NCBI RefSeq assembly: GCF_000332155.1 | Contig: NZ_KB235904.1 | Span: 2,027,713 to 2,091,712 of the forward strand | Length of the DNA: 64,000 bases | Direction of reading: 5' to 3' | Source: Kamptonema formosum PCC 6407 | GTDB taxonomy: Bacteria; Cyanobacteriota; Cyanobacteriia; Cyanobacteriales; Microcoleaceae | Shown: positions 45,737 through 55,143 of the stretch, in pieces | Numbering within the stretch: the first letter of the stretch is position 1 | Layout: each line of letters opens with the position of its first letter | Program-made: the position numbers and the translations under genes | The notes under the pieces: generated by a model | What the model was told of the DNA's origin: nothing | Databases searched by the model: none | What the model saw: the letters and a program-made list of their open reading frames with translations, nothing else

Positions 45737-46621
45737 ATGAATGACAACAAAATAAAATTAGATTTATTGATTCGTTCAATTGGCAAACTTTGGCTTTGGG
45801 GGCAAGCAGCATTAGGATTCTCCTTCCTTTACTTGCCAATTCTAATATTAATTATTTACTCCTTCAATACCTCCCGGTCTAATGCCATTTGGCGCGGTTT
45901 TACCCTAGACTGGTATCGGAGCTTATTCGCAGGCGCGGGTGTAATCGTACTCGGCTCAGCCCAAGGAACTGCTAACATTAGCGATGCAGGATTATGGGAA
46001 GCTGTAAATAATAGCTTGCTAATTGCTGCTATCTCTACCCTGCTAGCGACAATCTTTGGTACGATGATAGCGCTGGCATTGGAGCGCTTTCGCTTTCCTG
46101 GTCGCAGAATGTTGGAAGCATTACTTTTTTTGCCGATTATCATTCCTGAGATTACAATGGGCATTTCCTTGCTAGTTTTCTTTACCCTAGTATTTCGGCT
46201 AGTAGAAAATCTAATCGGAATTCGCCTTACTCTCGGTTTGCCTACGGTAATTATCGGTCACATTGCCTTTAATATTTCCTTTGTTACTATTACTGTGAGA
46301 GCTCGTTTGGCAGAACTAGACCCAGCTTTAGAAGAAGCAGCCTTAGATTTAGGCGCAAATGAATGGCGAACTTTTTGGCGAATCATTTTACCCTTAATCT
46401 GGCCTGGTATTTTCAGCGCGGCGCTGTTAGCTTTCACCTTATCTTTAGATGATTTTGTCATCAGTTTCTTTACTAGCGGTGTGGGTTCAACGACCCTACC
46501 TTTGTTCGTTTATGGGATGATTAAGTTTACGGTGACACCAGCCATCAATGCAATCTCAACTTTAATGTTGCTAGTTTCTCTATTACTTGTGGTATCATCA
46601 CTAACTATCCAGAAAAGTTAA
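45737..46621 (+). CDS. potC: spermidine/putrescine ABC permease
   Basis: 294 residues with six transmembrane helices. The EAA loop is EEAALDLGANEWRTFWRIIL (about 195-214). PotC/PotI type, pairing with PotB to make the membrane channel. The gap to potD holds an 84-bp element and a heptamer array instead of the usual overlap. Confidence 0.92.
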   Translation: MNDNKIKLDLLIRSIGKLWLWGQAALGFSFLYLPILILIIYSFNTSRSNAIWRGFTLDWYRSLFAGAGVIVLGSAQGTANISDAGLWEAVNNSLLIAAISTLLATIFGTMIALALERFRFPGRRMLEALLFLPIIIPEITMGISLLVFFTLVFRLVENLIGIRLTLGLPTVIIGHIAFNISFVTITVRARLAELDPALEEAALDLGANEWRTFWRIILPLIWPGIFSAALLAFTLSLDDFVISFFTSGVGSTTLPLFVYGMIKFTVTPAINAISTLMLLVSLLLVVSSLTIQKS

Positions 46622-46688
46622 AGTAGTTAAAATGAGATAGAAACAATAACACCTTGAGGCACGGATACACAGTTACCTGTTTATTAGT

Positions 46689-46772
46689 CGGCGGTTGAAA
46701 CCGCTACTACACAAACAAAGTCCGCCTACGCGGACTAAAGAATACAGGGAGTATTTAAGCTGGATTTGGTAT
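46689..46772. repeat. 84-bp two-hairpin element, copy B
   Basis: Same element as at 24573-24656. GCGGTTGAAACCGC and AGTCCGCCTACGCGGACT are self-complementary. Relative to copy A the first hairpin carries paired changes (A-T to G-C). Confidence 0.92.
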
Positions 46773-46777
46773 AATTC

Positions 46778-46830
46778 CTTTTTCCTTCTTCCTTCTTCCT
46801 TCTTCCTTCTTCCTTCTTCCTTCTTCCTTC
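46778..46830. repeat. TTCCTTC heptamer array before potD
   Basis: Seven units of TTCCTTC/TTCTTCC directly follow copy B of the 84-bp element. The potD ATG is at 46842. Confidence 0.92.
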
Positions 46831-46841
46831 GTAATAAACTT

Positions 46842-47924
46842 ATGAAACGTCTACTAACTTTCCTTCTGTTGTTTATGATTAGCGCCATCTTGCCTTTCGG
46901 CTGTAGCGGTAGCACTCCCAATGGTGCTGAAACGACCAGAGGTAGTGAAAAAATCCTGAGCATTTACAACTATTCAACTTATATTGCACCGGAAGCTATC
47001 GCGCAATTCGAGAAAGAGAACAGCGTCAAAATCAAATACGACACCTACGACAATAGCGATGCTTTATATGCAAAACTAAAGCAAGGAAACCCCGGTTACG
47101 ACGTAATATTTCCAGCCGACTATATGGTAAAAATTATGGTCTCTGAGAATATGCTTGAGCCGCTTAATCTAGATAAAATTCCTAACAAGAAAAACCTCGA
47201 TACTAAGTTTGTTAACCAATCCTTCGATCCCGGCAATAAATACTCATTTCCTTACCAGTGGGGGACTATGGGTATTGGCTATAATCTGAAAGCAACAAAG
47301 GGCGAAGTGAACAGTTGGAGGGCAATGTTAGACCCAAAATTCACGGGTAAAGTAGCATGGCAAGACGATGCGCGGTACACATTTGCAGGTGTCTTGATGT
47401 ATTTAGGATATAACCCTAATACCACTAATCCCAATGAGATTAATAAAGCTCGTGACTTGCTGATCGAAAATAAGGCAATGATTGCCGCTTTTGTGCCCGA
47501 TACAGGTCAAAACTTGCTCGCTCAAGGAGAAGTAAATCTGACAATGGAATGGAGCGGCGATATTTTCCAGGTAATGAAAGAAAACCCCGACCTACGTTTT
47601 GCGATTCCCAAAGAAGGAACAATTGTTTTTACTGATAACATAGCTATTCCCAAGAATGCACCGAATAAAGAGTTAGCTGAGAAATTTATTGACTTTGTTT
47701 TACAGCCAGAAGTCGGTGCAAAAATATCTAATTTTATCCACTTTAGTTCGCCCAATAAGGCAGCAATAGATCGGGGTTTAATCGATGAAAAAGACAGGAA
47801 AAATCAACAAATTTATCCTCCAAGTGAGATATTCTCTAAACTCAAATATATTGAGGATGTTGGTAAAGCGACGGGCTTATACGATCAAGCATGGACTGAG
47901 GTTAAGGCCGCATTTGGGAAATAA
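46842..47924 (+). CDS. potD: polyamine-binding lipoprotein
   Basis: 360 residues from the ATG at 46842; an upstream in-frame start would translate the repeat array and is unlikely. N-terminal lipoprotein signal with lipobox LPFGC (Cys about 21). The periplasmic-binding fold then has YNYSTYIAPEAI, VIFPADYMV, WGTMGIGYN and FAIPKEGT, as in PotD/PotF. It delivers substrate to PotBC on the outer face of the inner membrane. Confidence 0.93.
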   Translation: MKRLLTFLLLFMISAILPFGCSGSTPNGAETTRGSEKILSIYNYSTYIAPEAIAQFEKENSVKIKYDTYDNSDALYAKLKQGNPGYDVIFPADYMVKIMVSENMLEPLNLDKIPNKKNLDTKFVNQSFDPGNKYSFPYQWGTMGIGYNLKATKGEVNSWRAMLDPKFTGKVAWQDDARYTFAGVLMYLGYNPNTTNPNEINKARDLLIENKAMIAAFVPDTGQNLLAQGEVNLTMEWSGDIFQVMKENPDLRFAIPKEGTIVFTDNIAIPKNAPNKELAEKFIDFVLQPEVGAKISNFIHFSSPNKAAIDRGLIDEKDRKNQQIYPPSEIFSKLKYIEDVGKATGLYDQAWTEVKAAFGK

Positions 47925-47929
47925 AATTG

Positions 47930-48227
47930 TTAGTAGTTAGTAGTTAGTAGTTAGTTGTGAAGTATTGATTGTTAGTTGTTCATTGTTAGTCGAGCGACAA
48001 ATTAACAATTAACATTTACGCTTACATCGACTTGTAGGGTGCGTCAGTCTAAAGTTTTACGACGATGATAAAGATTCATATTATGATGTACCCTACCATC
48101 ATGTGCCAGTTGCGAAAAGTTTGATATATTGCGTATCTTTGTTTAATTTATGTTGACACTTAACAACTAACCACTAACAACTAACTACTAACAACTAACT
48201 ACTAACTACTAACCACTAACAATAATA
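47930..48227. repeat. TAGTTAG and ACTAACT heptamer arrays around potD-potA gap
   Basis: TAGTAGTTAGTAG units at 47930-47960 and ACTAACAACTAAC units at 48165-48227 bracket a stretch with a TGTAGGGTGCGTCAG-type motif (about 48035). The potA ATG follows at 48228 without a ribosome-binding site. Confidence 0.85.
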
Positions 48228-49328
48228 ATGTACGCAGTTGAACTGGCTAATATTTCCAAGTGTTTTAAAGACTCTCGCAAAAAAGATTGCCTAGCTGTAG
48301 ATAACATCAACCTGCAAATTGCTGATGGAGAATTCTTTTCACTATTGGGGCCGTCTGGCTGCGGTAAAACTACCACTTTACGACTAATTGCTGGCTTTGA
48401 AATTCCTACAATAGGTGAAGTTTACATTCACGGGGAACCGATGAAAGATCGTCCGCCATTTCACCGCCCAGTTAATACAGTTTTTCAGAATTATGCTCTT
48501 TTTCCACACTTGACGCTGGCTCAAAATGTGGCTTTTGGTTTGGAAATGGAGAATTTACCACGCCGAGAAATTAAGGTTCGCGTTGCTGATACTCTGGCGT
48601 TGGTACAATTAACTGATATGGAAAAACGCTATCCACGTCAGTTGTCAGGGGGACAGCAGCAACGGGTAGCATTAGCAAGAGCATTAGTAAAACAACCTTC
48701 TGTATTACTGTTTGATGAACCGCTGGGAGCTCTGGATTTGAAGCTGCGGAAGGAAATGCAGATAGAATTAAAACGGATGCAGCAAAAGTTAGGAATTACT
48801 TTTATTTATGTGACGCACGATCAGGAAGAAGCTTTAACGATGTCTGATAGAATTGCAGTGATGTATCAAGGACAGGTGCAACAAGTTGGCACGCCGATTG
48901 ATATTTATGAATATCCGAAAACTCGCTTTGTTGCTGATTTTATTGGCGAGACTAATTTCTTAACGGGGCGAGTAATTGAAAGTGGGGCGGGTAAGGTTGT
49001 GGTGTTCGTTGATGAAAAGTTACCAGTATTAGTTGCTAACGTAGAAGATATGCCAGTGGGCAAAGTTTTAACGCTGGTTGTGCGACCAGAAAAAGCTACT
49101 ATTTATCCTTCAGATGATGGAGAAGATGGTTGGTTGGGGACGGTGGAAGAGGTGGTTTATATTGGTACTGATACGCGATATTCCGTGCAGTTGACGGAGC
49201 AGAGTTCTGTGGTGGTTCGCAAGCAGAATTTACACCGAGATGATTTGCGTCGGTATGCGGTGGGTGAGAGGGTGCGGGTGGTGGTATCGCCGGAGAGTAT
49301 TTGTATTTTAGACTCGGATAAGTATTAA
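48228..49328 (+). CDS. potA: spermidine/putrescine ABC ATPase
   Basis: 366 residues. Walker A GPSGCGKTT (41-49), a Q-loop in TVFQNYALFPHLT, signature LSGGQ and Walker B with LLFDEPL, switch His in YVTHDQEEA. The C-terminal TOBE/OB domain (from about 245) is typical of PotA. It powers PotBC with PotD. Fourth gene of the polyamine transporter set. Confidence 0.94.
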   Translation: MYAVELANISKCFKDSRKKDCLAVDNINLQIADGEFFSLLGPSGCGKTTTLRLIAGFEIPTIGEVYIHGEPMKDRPPFHRPVNTVFQNYALFPHLTLAQNVAFGLEMENLPRREIKVRVADTLALVQLTDMEKRYPRQLSGGQQQRVALARALVKQPSVLLFDEPLGALDLKLRKEMQIELKRMQQKLGITFIYVTHDQEEALTMSDRIAVMYQGQVQQVGTPIDIYEYPKTRFVADFIGETNFLTGRVIESGAGKVVVFVDEKLPVLVANVEDMPVGKVLTLVVRPEKATIYPSDDGEDGWLGTVEEVVYIGTDTRYSVQLTEQSSVVVRKQNLHRDDLRRYAVGERVRVVVSPESICILDSDKY

Positions 49329-49366
49329 ATTAAATCGGAGTACGAAAAATCAGTGAGAAGCAGGTG

Positions 49367-49517
49367 ATATCATGTCCGGTTAAATACTTGTCATTGTTCG
49401 CTGTGCGAAGAAATCTCAACACCTTGCGATTGCTTCAGGATTGCTTCGCACAGCTCAAAACTGCGCTGCGCTTGGCTCGCTTTTGACAGATCGTAAGTAA
49501 TTTGCCGGACATGATAT
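49367..49517. mobile_element. MITE-like element, 151 bp
   Basis: Perfect 13-bp terminal inverted repeats ATATCATGTCCGG (49367-49379) and its complement (49505-49517). Inside, GCTGTGCGAAG (49400-49410) and CTTCGCACAGC (49444-49454) form a second arm pair. No coding frame. It lies between potA and the PIN-domain gene. Confidence 0.85.
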
Positions 49518-49603
49518 GAACCAAGCTTTGGCTTTTTATTGGGTTCACCGCCAGGAAATAGACGGGGCGATCCCAACTAAACAAACTATCGAAAATTATT
49601 TAA

Positions 49604-50614
49604 TTATTTCACAAACTGCTTTACCTGCTGCGGCAATATAGGCACTACTTTTTGTTGCCAAAACTGATTGAAACTCTGAGGTTGAACTCCTCGCCATGCA
49701 ATTCCTATTGCTAAAGTTAAGAAAAATAGAGCTCCCAATCCATTAATTAAATGAGATAAAATTCCCGGCCCTCTAGGAGCAGATGTCATCTTTGGTCGAT
49801 AATTTATCCCCTCATATTGAACTTCATCATCATGACGCTTCGATGCTGATGTTTTTTGTCGCGATCCTGGATGGCCCCCAGAAGCACCTGTTTTACTGAA
49901 TGTACTCCCAGAAGAATTATTTTTGCTAATACCAGTTGTGCCCCCCGTTGTTTTCATTGTAGAAACGCCTCGCGTTGGCAATTTGCCGCTAGACAAATCT
50001 GTTTTGCCGCTTCGGGTTGGCAATTTGCCATTAGATATATCTGTTTTGCCGAAAGAAGTATTTCCAGTCTGCAAACGAGTCTGCTGGGAGGGTTTCTTGG
50101 AAGTTTGCGATCGCATCAAATTTTGCAATTTCTGAGTTACTGGCATTGGTTGTTCCCCTCTCTTCGCCCACTGGGACAACATCGCCGCCGTAATTCCGCA
50201 AAGGTTTCCCAGTCCCAAAGCTTGCATCCGCTTTAATAGTGACTGGTTATTGCAGACAAAAACTACTAGGGATTCTGGGTTTTCGAGAGCAAAACCATAA
50301 ACGCACTGAGCGATCGCCACTACCATCCGCGTATGTTTGCTTTGATTTCCCCCAACAGCAGGTTCTAAATTGGGGTGAGTCTCTAAAGCATCTGTCACCT
50401 GCCAACCACTAGCGGGAAAAAATCGCAAAAATTCTCTAGCTAGTTTTTCGCGATCGCTATCTGCCTCATCTGCCAAAAATTCCATTTCCTCAAACACCAC
50501 TTCCGGGACATAGCAACTTCCCGCCTTGGCATATTGTTGCCATGTTTGGGAATTAGTACCCATTACTACATCAACATCAAGAATTAATAAGACCGCAGGA
50601 AAATTATTACTCAT
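49604..50614 (-). CDS. PIN-domain protein with C-terminal membrane anchor
   Basis: 336 residues. A PIN nuclease-like domain at about 8-150 has acidic residues D13 and D15 (LILDVDVV), E42-E43 and a D near 51-55. Residues 180-275 are low-complexity Ser/Thr/Gly/Lys, with two copies of GKTD(I/L)S(N/S)GKLPTR. A transmembrane helix (about 286-307) and a short tail close the protein. PIN domains are usually ribonucleases; a membrane-tethered form is unusual but occurs in cyanobacteria. Confidence 0.8.
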   Translation of the reverse strand: MSNNFPAVLLILDVDVVMGTNSQTWQQYAKAGSCYVPEVVFEEMEFLADEADSDREKLAREFLRFFPASGWQVTDALETHPNLEPAVGGNQSKHTRMVVAIAQCVYGFALENPESLVVFVCNNQSLLKRMQALGLGNLCGITAAMLSQWAKRGEQPMPVTQKLQNLMRSQTSKKPSQQTRLQTGNTSFGKTDISNGKLPTRSGKTDLSSGKLPTRGVSTMKTTGGTTGISKNNSSGSTFSKTGASGGHPGSRQKTSASKRHDDEVQYEGINYRPKMTSAPRGPGILSHLINGLGALFFLTLAIGIAWRGVQPQSFNQFWQQKVVPILPQQVKQFVK

Positions 50615-50629
50615 AACTTTACACCCATT

Positions 50630-50681
50630 ATTAACAGTTAACCGTTAACCGTTAACAGTTAACAGTTAACCGTTAACAATT
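50630..50681. repeat. GTTAACA heptamer array
   Basis: Regular GTTAACA/GTTAACC units end right at the TAA stop (50681-50683) of the M50 protease. Confidence 0.9.
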
Positions 50682-52396
50682 TAGCTGCCAATGCCCAAAC
50701 GTCCTGCCAAAGCGGGAGTTAAAGGCAAAAGCGTGGCAATCATCAAAAACAAAGCTAACAAACCCAAAGCTGCACGGGCATCGTCAGGTTCGCTCAGTTC
50801 GTTCAAACTTGGCCGTTCTAAGTTCCTTTGCAAAATCAGAATCACTATTGCCCAATATAATGCTAAAGGATTTACTAAAGATGCGATCGCTAATACTGCA
50901 AAGGTGGCAAACGTGGCCCTGCCGGCAATTTGACGGCCGTAGATCGCTTGGACGATTCTTCCCCCGTCTAATTGTCCGGCTGGCATCAAATTAATCGCTG
51001 TAATCACCAAACCTAGCCAGCCAATTACTACCAGCGGATGCACATCTACTATCGGTTGCTGCAAAGCATCTCCCAAAACTACCCGTGCTAAAGTTCCTAC
51101 TAAAACTGAACCCTTAAAAAAATCAGCGGGGATTTGAAATAAACTGCCTTTGTGAGAAAGCAGGAAACCTCCGATCAGCATGGCGAGGGAAACAATTCCC
51201 CCTGCTGCTGGCCCAGCGATCGCCACATCAAAGAGGACTTTGCGGTTCGGTAATACTGACTCAAAGCGGTTGACTGCACCAAAAGAGGCAATTTGCCAAG
51301 TGGGAATGAAAAATGGCCATGAAAAGCGGACATTATGGCGCTTGGCGAATACTTGATGTCCAATTTCGTGAGCGATTAAAACTGCCCAAACTCCAAGGGC
51401 GATCGGCAAGGCTTCCGGGTAGCGTAGGGGTTCGCTAAAGAAGTCAAACCCAAGTAGTAAACCGCCTGTTTCTAAGCTAGTAGCAAAGGTAGCCCCGATC
51501 AGTACCACAGAGAGAATTTTTTGAGAGAGTGTGGTTTGTTGGGGATCGTTTTTACTGGGTAAAATAATCGCTACTGGTCTGCCGTCGGTATTGTCTACTA
51601 AAAATAGCCGATAGCGATCGCCTAATCTTTCCTGTAAACTCGCTGACATCCGCCCATAAACTACTTCTGGATCTCCCCGCAAGTTCCCTTTGCAGATTAC
51701 GCCATCCTGAAAGGGAATAGTTTCAGTTGCAAAAAACGTATCGATACCAAAAATACCTTGTATTGCCTTCAGGTCTTCTGCGGGGACGGGAACGAGTTCT
51801 GGTTGTGGAGTTGTAGCGGTTTGTACCTCTGTTTTTCCTGGTTCTGAATTAGAGGGCTCTGACGACGCATCGGCGGAACTAACCATTTTTTCAGCCCGCG
51901 ATCGCAGCAACGCATCTTCACCTGCCGCTCGTAGTTTTTTCCCTAAGTAAATGTACAATCCCGTAGAAGCCACCAGCATTAATAAAATCCCGGCCAGGTT
52001 GAGGTAAATCCCGACTGCAAACAAACCGAAGAATAACAGCCAAGGAGTCATCAGCGACACCGACTGCAACCAGGCTAAGATCCCTAGTTTGCCGAAAGGT
52101 AAGGCTCGGTAATACCCCCAACCTAAAATTCCAATGGCAATTAACACGATAATAATCGTTGCCGCGTTTTCCGATAGAGTAACCCCCAATAAAGAGCGAT
52201 CGGCATCTACTGCACCTATCAGAAATGATAAATTCCTGGGAATATCAAATAGAGTTGGTGTAAACATATTCAATTGATATTGAGACGCAATTCCAATACT
52301 TTCAGCTCCCTGCATAAGTTTTTCTAGTAAGTTTCTCGGAAAGCGTGCTTGAGGCTGCTTATTTTTAGCTTTTTCTGGGTAAGCGAACTCATTCAT
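50681..52396 (-). CDS. site-2 protease family M50 (EGY-like)
   Basis: 571 residues. N-terminal region with two transmembrane helices, a soluble domain (200-300) with TETIPFQDGVICKGNLRGDP, and a membrane protease core. HEIGH (343-347, H343 and H347 as Zn ligands, E344 catalytic) and the second motif MPAGQLDGG near 480 complete the active site. It matches cyanobacterial relatives of plastid EGY proteases, which cleave proteins in the membrane. Substrate unknown. An IS5-like remnant begins right at its 5' end. Confidence 0.93.
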   Translation of the reverse strand: MNEFAYPEKAKNKQPQARFPRNLLEKLMQGAESIGIASQYQLNMFTPTLFDIPRNLSFLIGAVDADRSLLGVTLSENAATIIIVLIAIGILGWGYYRALPFGKLGILAWLQSVSLMTPWLLFFGLFAVGIYLNLAGILLMLVASTGLYIYLGKKLRAAGEDALLRSRAEKMVSSADASSEPSNSEPGKTEVQTATTPQPELVPVPAEDLKAIQGIFGIDTFFATETIPFQDGVICKGNLRGDPEVVYGRMSASLQERLGDRYRLFLVDNTDGRPVAIILPSKNDPQQTTLSQKILSVVLIGATFATSLETGGLLLGFDFFSEPLRYPEALPIALGVWAVLIAHEIGHQVFAKRHNVRFSWPFFIPTWQIASFGAVNRFESVLPNRKVLFDVAIAGPAAGGIVSLAMLIGGFLLSHKGSLFQIPADFFKGSVLVGTLARVVLGDALQQPIVDVHPLVVIGWLGLVITAINLMPAGQLDGGRIVQAIYGRQIAGRATFATFAVLAIASLVNPLALYWAIVILILQRNLERPSLNELSEPDDARAALGLLALFLMIATLLPLTPALAGRLGIGS

Positions 52397-52692
52397 TGAG
52401 CCATCTTAACCATTTAGTGATTCTAGTATTTTTCTTGTCCGCTAGGACGACGTTAACCCTATTCCAGATCCGTAGTTACTTACGACGGCGAGGTATCCGT
52501 TTTACCATCCCACGACTGTCAAATGAACCCCGTCACGGTCCTTTTAGTCGGGAAATCTACCGTCAACGCAACATTGTTGAACGTGCTATCAACCGAATTA
52601 AGCAATGGAGACGTATTGCTACACGATATGAGAAACTTGCTGCAAATTATACAGCCATGATTACGATCGCCTTTATCTGGTTATGGTTGTAG
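52396..52692 (+). pseudogene. IS5-family transposase 3' remnant
   Basis: Only the C-terminal part of a DDE transposase is left (true homology from about 52440). IRSYLRRRGIRFTIP and RQRNIVERAINRIKQWRRIA match IS5-type transposases, with the final catalytic Glu62. The two Asp residues, the N-terminal part and both ends are missing. It is a relic. Confidence 0.85.
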
Positions 52693-52753
52693 TTTGAAAA
52701 CACGCCCTAGTCCCTTCTTCCCCTAGCCCCTACAAAAATTATCGGCGGACAAT

Positions 52754-52784
52754 AAGAAACCCAGTTCGATCGACTGGGTTTCTT
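52754..52784. terminator. 12-bp stem terminator-like hairpin
   Basis: AAGAAACCCAGT (52754-52765) and ACTGGGTTTCTT (52773-52784) are exact complements around TCGATCG. It lies between the IS5 remnant and the DUF4278 gene and can end transcription of the latter. Confidence 0.75.
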
Positions 52785-52820
52785 GTGATTTACCTTTCAA
52801 ATTTGTTGTCCCCCAGATAT

Positions 52821-53225
52821 TCAACAGGCCATTTGCGCGGCTTCACTTTCTAGTAAGCGGAGCAATCTTTCATCGCCTTTAGCTTTGGCTATTTGCAGTC
52901 GGCGGTCGAGGATATTGCAGAGATTGGCGCGGTGGACTTTGGCAATGTCGGGTACTGCTGTGCAGGCTTTGGCGCGGGAGGCTGCGATCGCGAGAACAGG
53001 CTCTACAACTGTCTTGGCAACTACCACTTCCGCTTCTTGAGTTCTTTTGGTGTTGTATTCTACGCCGCGATACTTCAGATTGTATGCCTGTTCAGGAACG
53101 GGAATATGTCTGGGATAACGGTAGTTCCAGCTTTGACCCCGATATTTGCCGCCGATTTCACCTTCAACCATCTCGACTGCGGAAATGTCGTTTTCGTAGT
53201 TAGTGCCGCGATAAGTCAGTTTCAT
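52821..53225 (-). CDS. DUF4278-domain protein
   Basis: 134 residues. The start MKLTYRGTNYE and a second YRG-type motif (LKYRGVEYN, near 50-58) are the DUF4278 hallmarks. The C-terminal part is helical and basic. Such proteins are frequent in cyanobacteria; function unknown. Confidence 0.85.
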   Translation of the reverse strand: MKLTYRGTNYENDISAVEMVEGEIGGKYRGQSWNYRYPRHIPVPEQAYNLKYRGVEYNTKRTQEAEVVVAKTVVEPVLAIAASRAKACTAVPDIAKVHRANLCNILDRRLQIAKAKGDERLLRLLESEAAQMAC

Positions 53226-53369
53226 ATCTTTTGTTCCTTTTATGAGTAGGGGAGTGGTTTTAAGGTCTGATGTCCTTCCCTGATGAAAAATTTTCTTTCT
53301 TTCTGTATTGTATTTTACTGTTTTGCCAAATAACAGGGTTCGTTGACAAAATTTAATATTCCGACTTAC

Positions 53370-53680
53370 TTTTAGCGAGGGACTAGGGGAAGAAGGGGCT
53401 AGGGGCTAGGGGCTAGGGGCTAGGGGCTAGGGGCTAGGGGAAGAGAGGGGGAGCTCTTGAGCAGGGGAGATGGGGAGATGGGGAGATGGGTAATTAGCGA
53501 TTAGCCATTAGCGATTAGCGATTAGCCATTAGCCATTAGCCATTAGCCATTTCCCTTGTTCCGCTTCTTTCCCTTCTTTCCCTTCTTCCCCTTCTTCCCT
53601 AGCCCCTAGCCCCTAGTCCCTAGCCCCTTCTTCCCTAGCCCCTAGCCCCTAGCCCCTAGCCCCTTCTTCCCCTAGCTATA
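53370..53680. repeat. large mixed repeat field
   Basis: CTAGGGG heptamers (53378-53445), GAGATGGGG units (53463-53488), ATTAGCC units (53491-53550), then TTCCCTTC and CCCCTAG units to 53680. Four families in series. Together with flanks it fills the 544-bp gap from DUF4278 to BON. Confidence 0.92.
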
Positions 53681-53711
53681 TATCTCTGAAATTTGGCAGC
53701 TCAAAACGGCA

Positions 53712-53731
53712 AAGCCCGCTGGAGCGGGCTT
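53712..53731. terminator. AAGCCCGC/GCGGGCTT hairpin
   Basis: 8-bp perfect stem (53712-53719, 53724-53731) with a TGGA loop, preceded by CTCAAAACGG and followed by GAAGGTAAG. Near the 3' end of the BON gene, and similar in design to 43717-43736. Confidence 0.7.
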
Positions 53732-53769
53732 GAAGGTAAGTTAGGGGTAGGGGGCGCGATCGCTAATGG

Positions 53770-54114
53770 CTAGCCCACTGTCACCTGATCGGTTTGTACA
53801 GCGGTTGCTCCTTCCTCAGCGGAGGCGATCGCCACCAGCTTATCTAGGATCTCCTGGCTTGGCACTTTCCCTTTAAGGACAACAGTGCTGCTGAGCTGAG
53901 CAACATAGACAGTCTCAATATCAGCAACTTCTGCATCGTTGTCAAAAGCGAGGGCCACCCGCTTTGCCAAGCCACTCTCATCAAAATTCCCATCTGGGCC
54001 AACCTTAGCTGGGGCAATAGATTGAGCTGCTGCTGCTTGCTGCACCACCTGCGTCATCGGTTCAGCGGGGGGTTCAGGCTTTTCTAGTCCGAATAGTCTT
54101 TTAAACCAGCCCAT
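53770..54114 (-). CDS. BON-domain protein
   Basis: 114 residues. The C-terminal half (about 45-112) matches a BON domain: LAKRVALAFDNDAEVADI, then VYVAQLSSTVVLKGKVPSQE, then LVAIASAEEGATAVQTDQVT. The N-terminal part is Pro/Ala-rich. No signal peptide is clear. BON domains bind phospholipid or other envelope ligands. Confidence 0.8.
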   Translation of the reverse strand: MGWFKRLFGLEKPEPPAEPMTQVVQQAAAAQSIAPAKVGPDGNFDESGLAKRVALAFDNDAEVADIETVYVAQLSSTVVLKGKVPSQEILDKLVAIASAEEGATAVQTDQVTVG

Positions 54115-54172
54115 AGTAGTAGATATCTCCTTAAAAGATGCTTGTTTACAAGATACCTCTATGGCTCAGCAC

Positions 54173-55048
54173 TTACCAACTCATAAAGACAGATCCTCCC
54201 ATATTTTCATCATCAGTACCTAGCACCACGCCGCCTGAAGCTCCCGGTACGAGTTCAATCCCCTCTATTTTGTGGTCAGGCAAGTGATATAGAGGAGTAA
54301 GAGACTGCCGGAATTGGAAAATGCGATCGCTAAAACTGCCCGCAACATAAACCGCAGAATCAAAGGGCCCGTCATCGCCATTATCAGTCGCCGCTGACAC
54401 GAAGACGACACCAGCCGCATCTATCTTAAGGTCAGAAATATGGCGCACATTTCCCGTTGGGAAAGGTACTGTCAACTTTGCAGAACCTTGTTGAGTAATT
54501 TGATAAGTAGCAAGATTAAGGACTCCCCAGTAAATAACCGCCGGATCTGCCCCTTGGCCCCGATGAGCCCAAACAGCTAATAATTTACCCTCGATATTTT
54601 GCAAACCAAAGGATTCAAAGTTGCTGCCTTTGGGAATATTTGGCAAATCAAAGACTTTCAGAACTGAAACGGTTTTATTATCCCCACTAAGTTGAATATG
54701 ATAAACTTTACCTGCACTCGCTAAGGCCATAAAAGAATCTGTCCCTGGAACGGCAGTTAGCCCCTCTAAATCACTTGGTAGTTCTGTATTAGCGGGCCAG
54801 TTGACGGGGGAATATTGGGGTTGTTCTTTACCTGCTATTGTGACGATGGCGAGGCGGCCTTGATTTTTGTCTTTGTTGTCATGCACTATCAGGAAGGAAG
54901 AGGTTTCCTTTTGTTGGCTAACCAAAGCTATACCGCTGATATTGAAAAGGATTTCGCCTCGGACTGGTCGCCAGATTTGGGCAATGGCTAGCTGCGGTAT
55001 TAGTAATAATGGGGTGAGCAGCAGAAGTCTGAGAAGTAACTTTTTCAA
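54173..55048 (-). CDS. exported beta-propeller-like protein
   Basis: 291 residues. Sec signal peptide with a strong Leu-rich core (1-23, cleavage after AIA). The body is beta-rich with repeating SxLIVHDN, LEGLTAVPG, FGLQNIEGKLLAVWAHRGQG, VRHISDLKIDAAGVVFVSAATDNG and KIEGIELVPG. This fits an exported propeller such as esterase-like or phytase-like folds. No catalytic residue set was recognised. Confidence 0.7.
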   Translation of the reverse strand: MKKLLLRLLLLTPLLLIPQLAIAQIWRPVRGEILFNISGIALVSQQKETSSFLIVHDNKDKNQGRLAIVTIAGKEQPQYSPVNWPANTELPSDLEGLTAVPGTDSFMALASAGKVYHIQLSGDNKTVSVLKVFDLPNIPKGSNFESFGLQNIEGKLLAVWAHRGQGADPAVIYWGVLNLATYQITQQGSAKLTVPFPTGNVRHISDLKIDAAGVVFVSAATDNGDDGPFDSAVYVAGSFSDRIFQFRQSLTPLYHLPDHKIEGIELVPGASGGVVLGTDDENMGGSVFMSW

Positions 55049-55143
55049 TTTGTCTGTGTTTCACCTTAACGCTTTAATTAGAAGGGTAAATATAGCAGAT
55101 ATATCTTACAATTAAAAGCAATTCTAATCATCATTATATTTTA

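Noticed and set aside
46695..46841. Longer potD start
   Set aside because: It would translate the 84-bp element and the heptamer array; the lipoprotein signal begins at 46842.
49391..49576. Short minus-strand frame in the potA-PIN gap
   Set aside because: It lies inside the MITE-like element and has no domain or ribosome site.
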